This document shows, piece after piece, positions 35,419 to 44,630 of a stretch of DNA of 64,000 bases. The position numbers were made by a program, and so were the translations under genes. Positions within the stretch are counted from its first letter, which is position 1; the number at the start of each line of letters is the position of its first letter. Origin of the DNA: Photobacterium sanctipauli. GTDB taxonomy: Bacteria > Pseudomonadota > Gammaproteobacteria > Enterobacterales > Vibrionaceae. Below the pieces are notes generated by a model. That model ran no database searches, was not told the origin of the DNA, and saw nothing but the letters and a program-made list of their open reading frames with translations. The stretch is taken from positions 30,161 to 94,160 of the forward strand of contig NZ_PYMA01000021.1 in assembly GCF_003026495.1 (NCBI RefSeq). The letters are read 5' to 3'.

Positions 35419-36738
35419 ATGCTCTATACCCAATTCCATGCTGATATGCAGGCACACCTAGACCATTCGTCCGCGTGCTTTGTCCTAGCCCTTAGCGGAG
35501 GGATGGACTCCCGTGTGCTGCTGCACTTGATGGGGCGTTATCTCAAGCAATATCCCCAAACCCGGTGCCGGGCTGTCCATGTCCATCACGGTTTAAGCCC
35601 CAATGCCGATCGGTGGGCGGAGCAATGCCTGCAATGGGCGTGTGATGCCGGTATCCATTGCGTGGTTGAGCATGTGACATTGGAATTGGGCAAACGCAAA
35701 AGCCTTGAGGAGCAAGCTCGCCAAGCCCGGTATCAGGCCCTGGCAAAACACCTGCAGGCGGGCAGCACGCTAATGACGGCGCAGCATGCCGATGATCAGC
35801 TAGAAACGGTGCTGCTAGCACTAAAACGAGGCAGCGGGCCTGCCGGTTTGGCGGCAATGCCAACCTTGCAGCCGTTCGCGAGCGGGGTGCACTGGCGACC
35901 GCTATTGGCTGCCGCGAGGCAGGATATTGAATGCTATGCCGGGCAACACCAGTTACAGTGGGTGGATGATGAAAGCAATAACGATGAGCGCTACGACCGG
36001 AATTTTCTCCGCCATAGCGTGACCCCCCAATTAGTTGAGCGCTGGCCTGGGCTTCGCAAGGCGGTTGCCCGCAGCGCGAGCTTGTGCGGTGAGCAAGAGG
36101 CCTTGCTACAAGAGCTACTAGCCGACAAGCTCCAGTATGCGTTGCACCCAGACCAAAGTTTGAATATTTCGGCATTGGGCAGCGAGCGGCAGGCTAAGGC
36201 ATTGATCCGCCAATGGCTGTCACAGCAAAATGCCCGAATGCCTTCCCAGGCCCAGCTTGAGCAGATTTGGCACAACATCGCCATGGCCAAGCAGGATGCT
36301 AACCCCAAGCTCAGTTGGCACCAGCATGAAGTACGGCGCTCGCAAGAGCGCCTGTATTTACTGGGCCGATGGCCTGATATCAGCACGGAAGTCGTTTCGC
36401 TAACCCTGAACAAGCCTGCCCCCCTTCCAGGTGAGCTTGGCGGTATCGCCTTGGTAGAAACATCGAAAGGAAGCCTGCGCCGCCCTAGTGTTGATGAACC
36501 TATTTCTATCCGGTTCGAGCCCGCTGGCCAGGTTGTCCAGCCTGTGGGGCGGGTAGGAAAGCGCAAGCTGAAAAAGCTATTTCAAGAGTATGGTATTCCG
36601 AGCTGGAACCGTCGCCGGACGCCACTGTTGTTTTACGGTGAGGTACTGGCTGCGGTGGCGGGGGTCTTTGTGGTGGAAGGCTTTGCCGGTGAAGACTGTG
36701 ACCTAGAATGGCACAATAGTGCATTGCAGGTGCAATAA
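35419..36738 (+). CDS. tilS: tRNA(Ile)-lysidine synthase
   Basis: 439 residues from the ATG at 35419. It converts C34 of the CAU-anticodon tRNA-Ile to lysidine, so the tRNA reads AUA and is charged with isoleucine. The ATP-pyrophosphatase loop LALSGGMDSRVLLHL is at about 20-34, and AQHADDQLETVLLALKRGSG near 120 is the second family motif. The C-terminal substrate domain ends in RKLKKLFQEYGIPSWNRRRTPLLFYG. An in-frame extension to 35320 overlaps the accA terminator and was not used. Confidence 0.95.
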   Translation: MLYTQFHADMQAHLDHSSACFVLALSGGMDSRVLLHLMGRYLKQYPQTRCRAVHVHHGLSPNADRWAEQCLQWACDAGIHCVVEHVTLELGKRKSLEEQARQARYQALAKHLQAGSTLMTAQHADDQLETVLLALKRGSGPAGLAAMPTLQPFASGVHWRPLLAAARQDIECYAGQHQLQWVDDESNNDERYDRNFLRHSVTPQLVERWPGLRKAVARSASLCGEQEALLQELLADKLQYALHPDQSLNISALGSERQAKALIRQWLSQQNARMPSQAQLEQIWHNIAMAKQDANPKLSWHQHEVRRSQERLYLLGRWPDISTEVVSLTLNKPAPLPGELGGIALVETSKGSLRRPSVDEPISIRFEPAGQVVQPVGRVGKRKLKKLFQEYGIPSWNRRRTPLLFYGEVLAAVAGVFVVEGFAGEDCDLEWHNSALQVQ

Positions 36739-36836
36739 TTAGTTAAACAGGGCACAATTTAATTGGCTCTGTTGTAATCGGCATGCCGGTTACGATTGAA
36801 GTGAATGGATAATAAACTATAAGAAAAGAGGACCTG

Positions 36837-37148
36837 ATGAAGAAAGTTTTTGCGATAGCAATGTTAGCAGCAGTGGTTGCCAGCCCAGCAATGGCCGCAG
36901 GTGATGCCGCAGCAGGGAAAGCCAAAGCAGCAGTGTGTGCTGCGTGTCATGGGGTAGATGGGATTGCTGTGATCCCAGGTTATCCTAATTTGAAAGGACA
37001 GAATGAGCAGTACCTTGTCAATGCGCTAAAAGCGTATAAGAACAAGGAGCGTACAGGTGGTATGGCAATGGTAATGCAACCGCAGGCGTCAATGCTCAAC
37101 GATACAGATATTGCCAATGTAGCGGCTTACTTTGCCCAGATGAAGTAA
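36837..37148 (+). CDS. Periplasmic class I c-type cytochrome
   Basis: 103 residues. The signal peptide ends at AMAAG (about residue 20). A single haem motif CAACH is at about 32-36, and the axial Met is probably in GGMAMVMQPQ. Compact monohaem electron carrier of the cytochrome c553/c4-half type. The ribosome site AGAGG precedes the ATG. It stands alone between tilS and the permease; partner oxidase unknown. Expected to need the Ccm maturation system. Confidence 0.9.
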   Translation: MKKVFAIAMLAAVVASPAMAAGDAAAGKAKAAVCAACHGVDGIAVIPGYPNLKGQNEQYLVNALKAYKNKERTGGMAMVMQPQASMLNDTDIANVAAYFAQMK

Positions 37149-37212
37149 GTGCTGTATCGGTGTAAACAGCGAATTGAGAACAAAGCTACCCTAGGGTAGC
37201 TTTGCTCGACTC

Positions 37213-37249
37213 AACCGCCCCCAGCCTGATTGGCTGGGGGCGGTTTTTT
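37213..37249 (+). terminator. Terminator of the cytochrome c gene
   Basis: Fourteen-bp stem AACCGCCCCCAGCC / GGCTGGGGGCGGTT, 5-nt loop, then TTTT. A second small stem (AAAGCTACCCTAGGGTAGCTTT, described here by its ends 37182-37203) lies just upstream. Confidence 0.93.
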
Positions 37250-37441
37250 ATGGTTGATGAGCAAGGTTGTTATCCAATGTTGTGTTTATTGTTAGTGGTT
37301 TGAGTGGTTGATTGACTGTATAGCCATATTTCCAACTGGCTGATTATCTTTCGCTCAAATGGATTAGCCAAAGTTGTGTAATTACTCAGGATATATTATC
37401 GTACTAGCACGCTGATGCGATAATGTTGTTTAGGAGTCATT

Positions 37442-38653
37442 ATGAGTAAACCATCCACACTTGGGGGCGCATGTATTATCGCCAGTGTTTGTGTAGGGGC
37501 AGGCATGCTTGGGTTGCCAAGTGCAGGTGCGGGTGCGTGGACGTTATGGAGTGTGATTGCCATTTCAGTCACTATGATCATGATGACGCTGTCAGGCTGG
37601 TTGTTGCTTGAGGCCCTGAAGCATTATGAGCTTAAGGCATCGTTTAATACTGTCGCGAAGGATGTGTTAAGTAAAAAAGTTAACTTTATTAATAACCTGT
37701 CGTTGTACTTTGTTGGCGGGATCTTGCTTTACGCCTATGTGTCATCGTCTGGCATGATTTTCAGTGACATGCTGGGGGTGTCGCGTGAGTTGGCTTCTGT
37801 CTTGTTTGTCGCTCTTTGTTCGGCTTTTGTCTTGCATTCAACTCGAGCCGTTGACCGTATTTCTATCGTCCTGATCCTCTTTATGATCATTAGTTTCGTG
37901 CTGGGGGTTTCAGGGCTGGCTTCGAATATCAGTGTACCGGTCCTATTTTCGCCGAACGAAGGCGACACGACCTACTCGGCCTATGCGCTAGCCCTTTTGC
38001 CCGTTGCACTAACCTCGTTTGGCTATCACCATTCAGTGAGTACAATGCGCGACTACTACCAGGATGAACATCGTGCCAAAAAGGCAATTCTTGGTGGTAC
38101 GGTTATCGCACTGACCTTCTATGTTGGTTGGGTCATTTGTATCTTCGGTAATCTACCACGCCAAGAGTTTGGCCCTGTGGTTGCCGCGGGCGGTGGTGTA
38201 GATGCGCTAATGGGCGCACTGTCCTCAGCCATTGATTCAAACAGTATCAAGCAAGCCCTGCATATCTTCTCTATTGCCGCGATTGTTTCATCTTTCATCG
38301 GCGTTGGATTGGGCGTATTCGATTACCTCGCAGACTTCTTTGGTTTTGAGGATACCAAGCAAGGCCGACTAAAAACTTGGGGCGTCACCTTTATTCCGCC
38401 GTTGGTGTTCTCGCTGGTTGCCCCGTTTGGCTTTGTGGCAGCGATTGGTTTGGCGGGCGCGGCAGCGACCATTTGGGCTTGTATCATCCCGGCGCTGTTG
38501 GCAAAAACACTACGCCAACGCGTACCGGAGCAAGAGGGCTTTGTTGTTCCGGGTGGCAATGCCACTATCTATGTGGTGATTGCATTCGGGGTACTGACGG
38601 CTGCTTTCCACATGCTAGCCATGGCGAACTTGTTGCCAGTCTTTAGTGGCTAG
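37442..38653 (+). CDS. Aromatic amino acid permease (HAAAP family, TyrP/Mtr-like)
   Basis: 403 residues with about 11 transmembrane helices. The family N-terminus GGACIIASVCVGAGMLGLPSAGAG holds the substrate-binding glycine-rich break. HAAAP members are proton symporters for tryptophan or tyrosine; which one cannot be told. AGGAG precedes the ATG. A half-site like the TrpR operator (GTACTAG, 37401-37407) lies just after a -10-like TATATT, but the second half is not there, so TrpR control is only a possibility. Confidence 0.88.
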   Translation: MSKPSTLGGACIIASVCVGAGMLGLPSAGAGAWTLWSVIAISVTMIMMTLSGWLLLEALKHYELKASFNTVAKDVLSKKVNFINNLSLYFVGGILLYAYVSSSGMIFSDMLGVSRELASVLFVALCSAFVLHSTRAVDRISIVLILFMIISFVLGVSGLASNISVPVLFSPNEGDTTYSAYALALLPVALTSFGYHHSVSTMRDYYQDEHRAKKAILGGTVIALTFYVGWVICIFGNLPRQEFGPVVAAGGGVDALMGALSSAIDSNSIKQALHIFSIAAIVSSFIGVGLGVFDYLADFFGFEDTKQGRLKTWGVTFIPPLVFSLVAPFGFVAAIGLAGAAATIWACIIPALLAKTLRQRVPEQEGFVVPGGNATIYVVIAFGVLTAAFHMLAMANLLPVFSG

Positions 38654-38680
38654 ATCAATAGGCTAATCGATTAGCGAATA

Positions 38681-38709
38681 AAAAACGGAAGCATTGGCTT
38701 CCGTTTTTT
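38681..38709. terminator. Bidirectional terminator between permease and DUF4250 genes
   Basis: ACGGAAGC / GCTTCCGT stem with a 4-nt loop, flanked by A5 on the left and T6 on the right, so it can serve both convergent genes. Confidence 0.93.
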
Positions 38710-38775
38710 ATTGTAATCAATGTAGGCAAATGGATTGTTAATGCATCGCCTATCCATTGCTTAGGGGAAGGCAGC

Positions 38776-38964
38776 TTATCTAAACTGCTTAGCTTCCGGC
38801 AGGTAGTCGAAACCCGCACTAGCCAACTTGGCGACCAACTTTTCTTTGTCGATATCAAAGTACTTCACTAGGCCATCGAGATCACCAAACTCATCACGGA
38901 TCTTCATGTTGACGATACTCATCAGCATCACCGGATCCATGTTTTCAAAGTTCTTCAAATCCAT
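38776..38964 (-). CDS. DUF4250 family small protein
   Basis: 62 residues matching DUF4250 (NFENMDPVMLMSIVNMKIRDEFGDLDGL). Soluble, acidic, with a helical fold expected. Function unknown. Its ATG overlaps the stop of yaeP (TAATG), so the two genes are translationally coupled. Confidence 0.82.
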   Translation of the reverse strand: MDLKNFENMDPVMLMSIVNMKIRDEFGDLDGLVKYFDIDKEKLVAKLASAGFDYLPEAKQFR

Positions 38965-39170
38965 TATGCGTCCTCGTGATCGCTCATTAGCAGGTTTGCC
39001 GCAGCAAACGCCGCACGCTCACGAACATCCTTTGGAAGCTCTTCGTTGCCGGCGATGAAGTCCAATGCTTTTACTGCGCAGTGGATTGCGTTCGGGATGT
39101 AGCCCAGTTCGCCACCGCCGATTTGGGCATAGTTCATCCGGATCAATTCGCAGCATTCAAACACTTTCAT
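38964..39170 (-). CDS. yaeP: YaeP family protein (UPF0253)
   Basis: 68 residues, close to E. coli YaeP in length and pattern (CELIRMNYAQIGGGELGYIPNA, and RERAAFAAANLLMSD at the end). Function unknown. In E. coli yaeP lies just after tilS and rof; here it also follows tilS in the map, with the cytochrome and permease between. It is coupled to DUF4250. Confidence 0.88.
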   Translation of the reverse strand: MKVFECCELIRMNYAQIGGGELGYIPNAIHCAVKALDFIAGNEELPKDVRERAAFAAANLLMSDHEDA

Positions 39171-39271
39171 GGGGATTCCTTACTTAAACAGTGATTTCGT
39201 CAGCAGGCTTAATCAAGCGAGCTGGCGGAATAACAGTCTTCGGCTGGTTACCAAGAGGTATTACCAAATTG

Positions 39272-39280
39272 ACTATACCA
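39272..39280 (-). promoter_or_regulatory. Candidate extended -10 promoter for yaeP-DUF4250
   Basis: On the minus strand TGG-TATAGT forms an extended -10, about 100 nt upstream of yaeP. No good -35. This would give yaeP a transcript separate from the upstream cyclase gene. Confidence 0.45.
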
Positions 39281-39316
39281 GATAGTGCAGGGGGAGGCAG
39301 CAGAGATGGCGATTCG

Positions 39317-40171
39317 CTACTTGTTGCGCTTGTGTTGGTAGAGGCTGCGGTCGGCGCGGTCGACCAGCAAGCTGCTGGTGTCACCTTTTTGGTATTGGGC
39401 AAAACCGTATGAGCAGCCAATTTTCAGGGCGCTGAGCGTGCGGTCGTTGGCGATCAGTTGTTCGACCCGCTTGGCAACATGGTAGGCAGACTTGTCTGTC
39501 GCAGGCTGGAGGATCACGGCAAATTCATCGCCGCCGATGCGGTAGCAACGATCGGATGCGCGCACCGCTTCTTTGAGCAGGCTACCAAAGTGGCGGATCA
39601 CCTTATCGCCATCAGGGTGGCCATAGCGATCGTTTACCTGCTTGAAGTTGTCCAGATCGAACATCGCCAATACCAGGCCAACATTTCGCCTTTCGCTAAT
39701 CGCGATAGCATGAAGAATATCTTGCTCAAAGCAACCCCGGTTGCCTAGCCCCGACAGATAATCACGCAGTGCCATGTTTTTGACGCGGCGATATTCCAAC
39801 GCATTCATTAATGGGCCGGCAAAGAGACGATGATAGGTATGAAGTAGGTTTACTTCATCTTTATCGAGTGGGTAGGGGGTGCAGTACTGGAGTTTTCCTA
39901 GCTCGTTATTGCTAAAGCGCAGGATAAACGTTTGGCGGTTTTCAGTGGCCGAACCCCGTCGTATCAGGGTTGCGGTGTCCTCGACTTCCCAAACCAATCG
40001 GCTGATATCGATCTGTTTTTCCACCTCGCGGGTGAACACTTCAAACAACACGGAAAGATCGAGCTTCCCCTGTAATTTTTGCAGGATCAACAGGCGTTGA
40101 TCAGCCCCAAGGGGTTTAGTCCTTGGTTTACGATCATCTGCCAGAATGTTGTTCCAGAGAAGTGGATCCAT
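39317..40171 (-). CDS. Diguanylate cyclase with GGDEF domain
   Basis: 284 residues, soluble. An N-terminal GAF-like or uncharacterised sensory region (about 1-115) precedes a full GGDEF domain. The catalytic motif GGDEF is intact near residue 225, the metal-binding FDLDNFKQVNDRYGHPDGD is near 170, and an RxxD inhibitory site (RASD) sits exactly five residues before GGDEF. It should make cyclic di-GMP from GTP with product inhibition. No EAL domain. It lies upstream of yaeP on the same strand. Confidence 0.93.
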   Translation of the reverse strand: MDPLLWNNILADDRKPRTKPLGADQRLLILQKLQGKLDLSVLFEVFTREVEKQIDISRLVWEVEDTATLIRRGSATENRQTFILRFSNNELGKLQYCTPYPLDKDEVNLLHTYHRLFAGPLMNALEYRRVKNMALRDYLSGLGNRGCFEQDILHAIAISERRNVGLVLAMFDLDNFKQVNDRYGHPDGDKVIRHFGSLLKEAVRASDRCYRIGGDEFAVILQPATDKSAYHVAKRVEQLIANDRTLSALKIGCSYGFAQYQKGDTSSLLVDRADRSLYQHKRNK

Positions 40172-40263
40172 ATGAGCGTCAAATAATTGTTAAGAAGGTT
40201 ACTATAGGCAAAAACTGAGCCATTTCAATAGTAAGGTGAGAAATTAGGCAATAATTACCTGAT

Positions 40264-41388
40264 TTATTTTAAAAAATTGCGCAGGATCGACTCTTTCTCC
40301 TTGGTGTCTTCGTACCCCATTGTGATCAAAGATTGAATATATGCGGGTTCAAAGAGGATATAACTGGTGATAGCGGCATCATCTTTTGGGCTGATCCCGG
40401 CCAGTTGCATTAACGCTCGGGTCATCGGCGGAAGGTGGCAATAAAAGCGTTGGGCCAACGGTTCGAAAGAGCGGCTGGGGGAAAGATGGATGTGCTTAAC
40501 GACCTTCATCCCCCTTTTACGCTGTGCTTGCTCGGGCAGGTTGGCCAGCAGGGAGTTAGTTCGCGATAGGTTTTCCAGATCGGCGGTTAGGGTGTCGCTA
40601 AAGATGGTGTCCATGAGGTGGCCGCCTAGTGTTGCCAATCCCGGGGCACGCGTGTGGTCGCGTTCGTCAACCTTCTGGTTGATAAGGTCGATGATCAGGA
40701 TCTTGTCCGCCCCCATTTTGAGCGAGGGGCGAAGGGGGGCCAGCTGGTGGATAGAGCCATCCCCATAGTAAGTTTGCCCGATACGGGCTGCAGGGAAAAC
40801 CAAGGGGATCGCCGCGGAGGCCAACAGGTGCTCGGTGTTGATCAGGGCACGGCGTCCTTTCGATTTGGCCCTGTCCCATTCGGCAATCCCTTGTTGGCCT
40901 TGGAAAAAGCTGACCGAGTTACCGCTTTTATAGCTTGAGGCCGTCACTGATATCCCGTGCAGGTTACCCGCGGTGATTTGTTTTTCCAGCCGTTGATAGT
41001 TGTTCACTTGGTTAAGTAATTGGCGCAGCGGACGGTTGTTGAGCAAGCCAAAGGGGGGCCTTTCATGGTGTGAGGCCTGTAGGCGGGCAAACCATTGGTT
41101 GGCGAGGTAGCCTGTCATGCCCAATGGGGTTGTTCTGAAGATACGCCGACTGTGGAGCCGGGACCAAATCCACTCCAATTTTTTGACGCCGAGGCGAAAG
41201 CAGGAAGCGTAGCTCGCAATCGAAATGGCGTTGATAGCGCCGGCCGAAGTACCGCAGTAGATACTAAACGGGCTATGGTGGACACGCGGGTACCACTCGG
41301 CAATGGCTTTGAGAACCCCGACTTGGTAGGCAGCTCTTGCTCCTCCTCCTGTGAGCAGCAAACTTATTTTTGGCGTTTCCTTGCCCAT
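40264..41388 (-). CDS. Patatin-like phospholipase family protein
   Basis: 374 residues. The patatin oxyanion loop LLLTGGGARAAYQVGVL is at the N-terminus, the nucleophile Ser is in GTSAGAINA near 45 and the catalytic Asp in GDGSIHQLAP near 210. Probably a cytoplasmic or membrane-associated acyl hydrolase; substrate unknown. The start at 41388 is supported by GGAG upstream and by the family N-terminus; a 38-residue extension to 41502 was rejected. Confidence 0.88.
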   Translation of the reverse strand: MGKETPKISLLLTGGGARAAYQVGVLKAIAEWYPRVHHSPFSIYCGTSAGAINAISIASYASCFRLGVKKLEWIWSRLHSRRIFRTTPLGMTGYLANQWFARLQASHHERPPFGLLNNRPLRQLLNQVNNYQRLEKQITAGNLHGISVTASSYKSGNSVSFFQGQQGIAEWDRAKSKGRRALINTEHLLASAAIPLVFPAARIGQTYYGDGSIHQLAPLRPSLKMGADKILIIDLINQKVDERDHTRAPGLATLGGHLMDTIFSDTLTADLENLSRTNSLLANLPEQAQRKRGMKVVKHIHLSPSRSFEPLAQRFYCHLPPMTRALMQLAGISPKDDAAITSYILFEPAYIQSLITMGYEDTKEKESILRNFLK

Positions 41389-41465
41389 AGCGCTCCTTTC
41401 TTTCTGTATATAAGTAACTATATCCCTATTTTTGCCCATCGGGGAATATAGTACCGATAACAGTG

Positions 41466-41819
41466 TTATTGAGATGACAGTATTTTGGCTTTCATCGCGC
41501 AAGCATGTTTAAAGTCACCAAGGGTGCGATTGGCGGTTGTGAGTGCCTCTTGCAGTTGCTCTGCTGTGCGGATGGCATTTAGCAACAAGCTGGCTGCGTT
41601 TGGGTGTGCTTGCTCTATGGCAGCGTGAATGGTGTTTCCACGCAGGTATAGGCTATCGCCTGTGATCTTGGATACTTGCTCAAAGGCCGGTTTATCGATC
41701 TGCGCTAGAGTGGTAATGACAAAGTCGATCACGGCATGGAGTGCTTGGTCGGAAGCCTCTTTGGCGTTTTGGGTAGCCACGCACGTCTGGCGCAATTGTT
41801 CGGTACTGTCGGTTTTCAT
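41466..41819 (-). CDS. Uncharacterised helical protein
   Basis: 117 residues, all-helical, no signal peptide or membrane segment. The composition (rich in Ala, Gln, Thr; QALHAVIDFVITTLAQ, AASLLLNAIRTAEQLQEAL) is like that of phasin-type or coiled-coil proteins, but I do not recognise the family. It lies 77 nt upstream of the patatin start on the same strand, so the two may be cotranscribed. Confidence 0.6.
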   Translation of the reverse strand: MKTDSTEQLRQTCVATQNAKEASDQALHAVIDFVITTLAQIDKPAFEQVSKITGDSLYLRGNTIHAAIEQAHPNAASLLLNAIRTAEQLQEALTTANRTLGDFKHACAMKAKILSSQ

Positions 41820-41942
41820 ATCTTAACTATTTTCTACCTACGGGAAGCGTACTTGTTAATGAGTACATTAACAAGTAGGCAATTTAATTGCCAACCTTGA
41901 GAGGGAAAACAGCTAAGTGGATGTGCGAGGGGGATGAGCTGT

Positions 41943-41970
41943 AAAAAAAAGCCTCCACGAGAGAGGCTTT
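41943..41970 (-). terminator. Terminator of proS
   Basis: On the minus strand AAAGCCTC / GAGGCTTT stem with a 7-nt loop, followed by a run of eight T. It lies 20 nt past the proS stop. Confidence 0.93.
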
Positions 41971-41990
41971 CTAAAATCACTGTATTGCGA

Positions 41991-43706
41991 TTAAGCAAGT
42001 TTTTGCTTAACGAACTCGACGATATCGGTTACAGCGACACCTTCTTTGGTGCCGGCACGGCGGTCTTTGTATTCCATTTCGCCGTTTTCTAGGCTGCGGT
42101 TACCGATCACGATAGTGTGCGGGATACCGATCAGCTCGTGGTCAGCAAACATTACACCTGGGCGCTCTTTACGGTCGTCGAATAGCACTTCGATACCAGC
42201 AGCCGTCAAGTCAGCGTATAGCTTCTCAGCCGCTTCCTTCACTTCAGCCGATTTCGCCATGTTCATCGGTACGATTGATACCTGGAATGGGGCAATTGCG
42301 TCAGGCCAGATGATGCCGTTTTCATCGCTGTTCTGCTCGATAGCAGAAGCAACCACACGGGATACACCGATGCCGTAACAACCCATCTCTAGGATAACGT
42401 TCTTGCCGTCAGGACCAAGCACGCCACAGTTCATCTTCTCTGAGTAGTTAGTACCCAGTTGGAAGATGTGGCCTACTTCGATACCACGCTTAAGCTGGAT
42501 AGTACCCTGACCACATGGGCTTGGGTCACCTTCAACCACGTTACGTAGGTCTTCTACCTGGCCAAGCTCAACATCACGACCCCAGTTGATACCGAAGTAG
42601 TGCTTGTCGTCAACGTTGGCACCAGCGCCAAAGTCGCTCATTACCGCTACAGAGCGGTCAACGATGAACGGCAGTTTCAGGCCTACAGGGCCTAGTGAAC
42701 CAGGACCTGCACCGATAAGGGCACGGATTTCTTCTTCGGTTGCCATTTCAAGCGGAGAAGCAACGTCTTTAAGGTTTTCTGCTTTAACTTCGTTCAGCTC
42801 GTGGTCACCACGGATGATCAGGGCAACAAGATCGGCATCGATTTCGTCAGAAGCCTTAACGAATAGCGTCTTAACCGTTTTCTCGATTGGCAGGTCGAAC
42901 TGCTCAACCAGCTCAGCGATAGTCTTCGCGTTCGGTGTGTCAACCAGCGTCATCTCTTGAGTTGGCGCAGCCAGCTCGGTCGCAGGGGCTAGTGCTTCTG
43001 CTTTTTCGATGTTTGCCGCGTAGTCAGACTCGGTAGAGAAGGCGATCAAGTCTTCGCCGCTCTCAGCCAGTACGTGGAACTCGTGAGAGCCGCTACCACC
43101 GATAGCACCGGTATCAGCCAGAACTGGACGGTAGTCAAGGCCCATACGGTCGAACGCCTTGCAGTATGCTTCGTGCATCGCATCGTAAGACTTTTGCAGA
43201 CCGTCTTTGTCGATGTCAAAGCTGTACGCATCCATCATGCAGAATTCACGTGCACGCATTACACCGAAGCGAGGGCGGCGTTCGTCACGGAATTTAGTCT
43301 GGATTTGGTATAGGTTTAGCGGCAGCTGCTTGTAAGAGCTCACTTCGTTGCGCACAAGGCTAGTGATCACTTCTTCAGCTGTTGGGCTAAGTACAAACGG
43401 ACGCTCATGACGGTCAGTAAAGCGAAGTAGCTCAGCACCCATCTTTTCAGATCGGCCTGTTTCTTCCCATAGTTCGAACGGCTGAACTACGGGCATCAAA
43501 GTCTCAACAGCACCTGCATTGTTGATTTCTTCGCGAACAATGTTCTCGACCTTACGTAAAACACGCAGACCAGTAGGCAGCCAGGTGTAAAGACCTGAAG
43601 CCAGCTTACGGATCATACCTGCACGAAGCATTAGCTGGTGACTAACAACTTCTGCGTCATTTGGAGTCTCCTTCAGAGTAGAAAGAAGATAGTTACTGGT
43701 ACGCAT
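41991..43706 (-). CDS. proS: Prolyl-tRNA synthetase (bacterial type, with editing domain)
   Basis: 571 residues. Class II synthetase that charges tRNA-Pro. Motif 2 region FRDERRPRFGVMRAREFCMMDAYSFD, motif 3 LEMGCYGIGVSRVVASAIEQ and a C-terminal anticodon domain. The insertion of about 180 residues (about 220-405) between motifs 2 and 3 is the INS domain that hydrolyses Ala-tRNA-Pro. The start at 43706 (MRTSNYLLSTLKE) is the usual one; the frame extends 37 residues upstream. Confidence 0.97.
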   Translation of the reverse strand: MRTSNYLLSTLKETPNDAEVVSHQLMLRAGMIRKLASGLYTWLPTGLRVLRKVENIVREEINNAGAVETLMPVVQPFELWEETGRSEKMGAELLRFTDRHERPFVLSPTAEEVITSLVRNEVSSYKQLPLNLYQIQTKFRDERRPRFGVMRAREFCMMDAYSFDIDKDGLQKSYDAMHEAYCKAFDRMGLDYRPVLADTGAIGGSGSHEFHVLAESGEDLIAFSTESDYAANIEKAEALAPATELAAPTQEMTLVDTPNAKTIAELVEQFDLPIEKTVKTLFVKASDEIDADLVALIIRGDHELNEVKAENLKDVASPLEMATEEEIRALIGAGPGSLGPVGLKLPFIVDRSVAVMSDFGAGANVDDKHYFGINWGRDVELGQVEDLRNVVEGDPSPCGQGTIQLKRGIEVGHIFQLGTNYSEKMNCGVLGPDGKNVILEMGCYGIGVSRVVASAIEQNSDENGIIWPDAIAPFQVSIVPMNMAKSAEVKEAAEKLYADLTAAGIEVLFDDRKERPGVMFADHELIGIPHTIVIGNRSLENGEMEYKDRRAGTKEGVAVTDIVEFVKQKLA

Positions 43707-43838
43707 TGATGGTATCCGTTTGTTTAGATGAAAATAAGGGATGTTGGGGGCTGGTGGCCCCTGCCACCCATTCGGGCGGTAACCGCATATACTACCAGCC
43801 ATTTGCCTGTTCGCCAAAGGGAACAGGCTAGCGTTCGC

Positions 43839-44552
43839 TTAAATCTTGTGGCTAACAGCGGGTTTTTCCAGTGCCGTGACGCGAACCTGCTCTTGGCTGA
43901 CTTTGAATTTTACATTGTAGTCAAACAAATGAACGGCATATTCTTTATCGTCGCTTTTTCCCTTCTTATAAGCCGGGCGCGGATCTTGTGCCAGCACCTC
44001 CTCGATAACCGCACGCTGCCTGGCGATGTTCGAACCATGAAACTGGGACTCGGCTTGTGGGTCAAAGGCCACAGGCAAGGTGTCTGGTTGCTCGGTGGCA
44101 AAGCCGCCTTGGGCCTCTGGTAGGCTGTCGGAGTAGGGGATATAGGGCTTAATATCCACAATGGGGGTGCCATCCACTAAGTCGACACCGCCAAGTTCGA
44201 TAATGACATCGCTACCTTGCTGGCGGATGCCTCTTAGCTCAACCGCCGACATACCAATGCCATTGGGGCGGAAGGTGGCACGACTGGCAAACACGCCAAT
44301 ACGCTCATTGCCACCCAGTCGCGGTGGCCTGACTGTTGGCCGCCAGCCAGCCTCGAGGTTTTGATCAAACAAAAAGAGCAGCCAAAGGTGGCTGAATTGC
44401 TCGAGTCCGCGTACTGCCTCAATCGCATTGGCTTCGCCTTGAAGGACGATCTCCGAACGGGCGCTGGGTACGAGGCCCGGTTGGCGCGGGACGGCGAATT
44501 TTTCCTTGTAGGGTGAGCGAATGGTGCCGATTGGCTCGATTTGGTATGTCAT
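43839..44552 (-). CDS. trmO: tRNA (N6-threonylcarbamoyladenosine(37)-N6)-methyltransferase TrmO
   Basis: 237 residues. Methylates t6A37 to m6t6A in tRNA-Thr with AdoMet. TrmO/YaeB/TsaA family motifs: IGTIRSPYKEKFAVPRQPGL at the start, HLWLLFLF near 54, and RATFRPNGIGMSAVEL near 90. The start at 44552 matches the family N-terminus. It lies upstream of proS on the same strand, as yaeB-proS in E. coli. Confidence 0.95.
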   Translation of the reverse strand: MTYQIEPIGTIRSPYKEKFAVPRQPGLVPSARSEIVLQGEANAIEAVRGLEQFSHLWLLFLFDQNLEAGWRPTVRPPRLGGNERIGVFASRATFRPNGIGMSAVELRGIRQQGSDVIIELGGVDLVDGTPIVDIKPYIPYSDSLPEAQGGFATEQPDTLPVAFDPQAESQFHGSNIARQRAVIEEVLAQDPRPAYKKGKSDDKEYAVHLFDYNVKFKVSQEQVRVTALEKPAVSHKI

Positions 44553-44613
44553 AACAAGTCCGTGCGGTGGAGTATGGCGCAAAAAATATCATAAAAAACT
44601 AAGAAAAACTTGT

Positions 44614-44628
44614 TGAGAATGATTATCA
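44614..44628. promoter_or_regulatory. Fur-box-like operator upstream of rpmE2 and trmO
   Basis: TGAGAAT-G-ATTATCA matches the 7-1-7 Fur core (TGATAAT-N-ATTATCA) at 14 of 15 positions. It lies between the divergent trmO (62 nt) and rpmE2 genes, 2 nt from the Zur-like palindrome. TTGAGA at 44613-44618 may be the -35 of rpmE2. Confidence 0.65.
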
Positions 44629-44630
44629 GG

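Noticed and set aside
37401..37407. TrpR operator for the aromatic permease
   Set aside because: Only one half-site (GTACTAG) is seen; a functional operator needs both halves.
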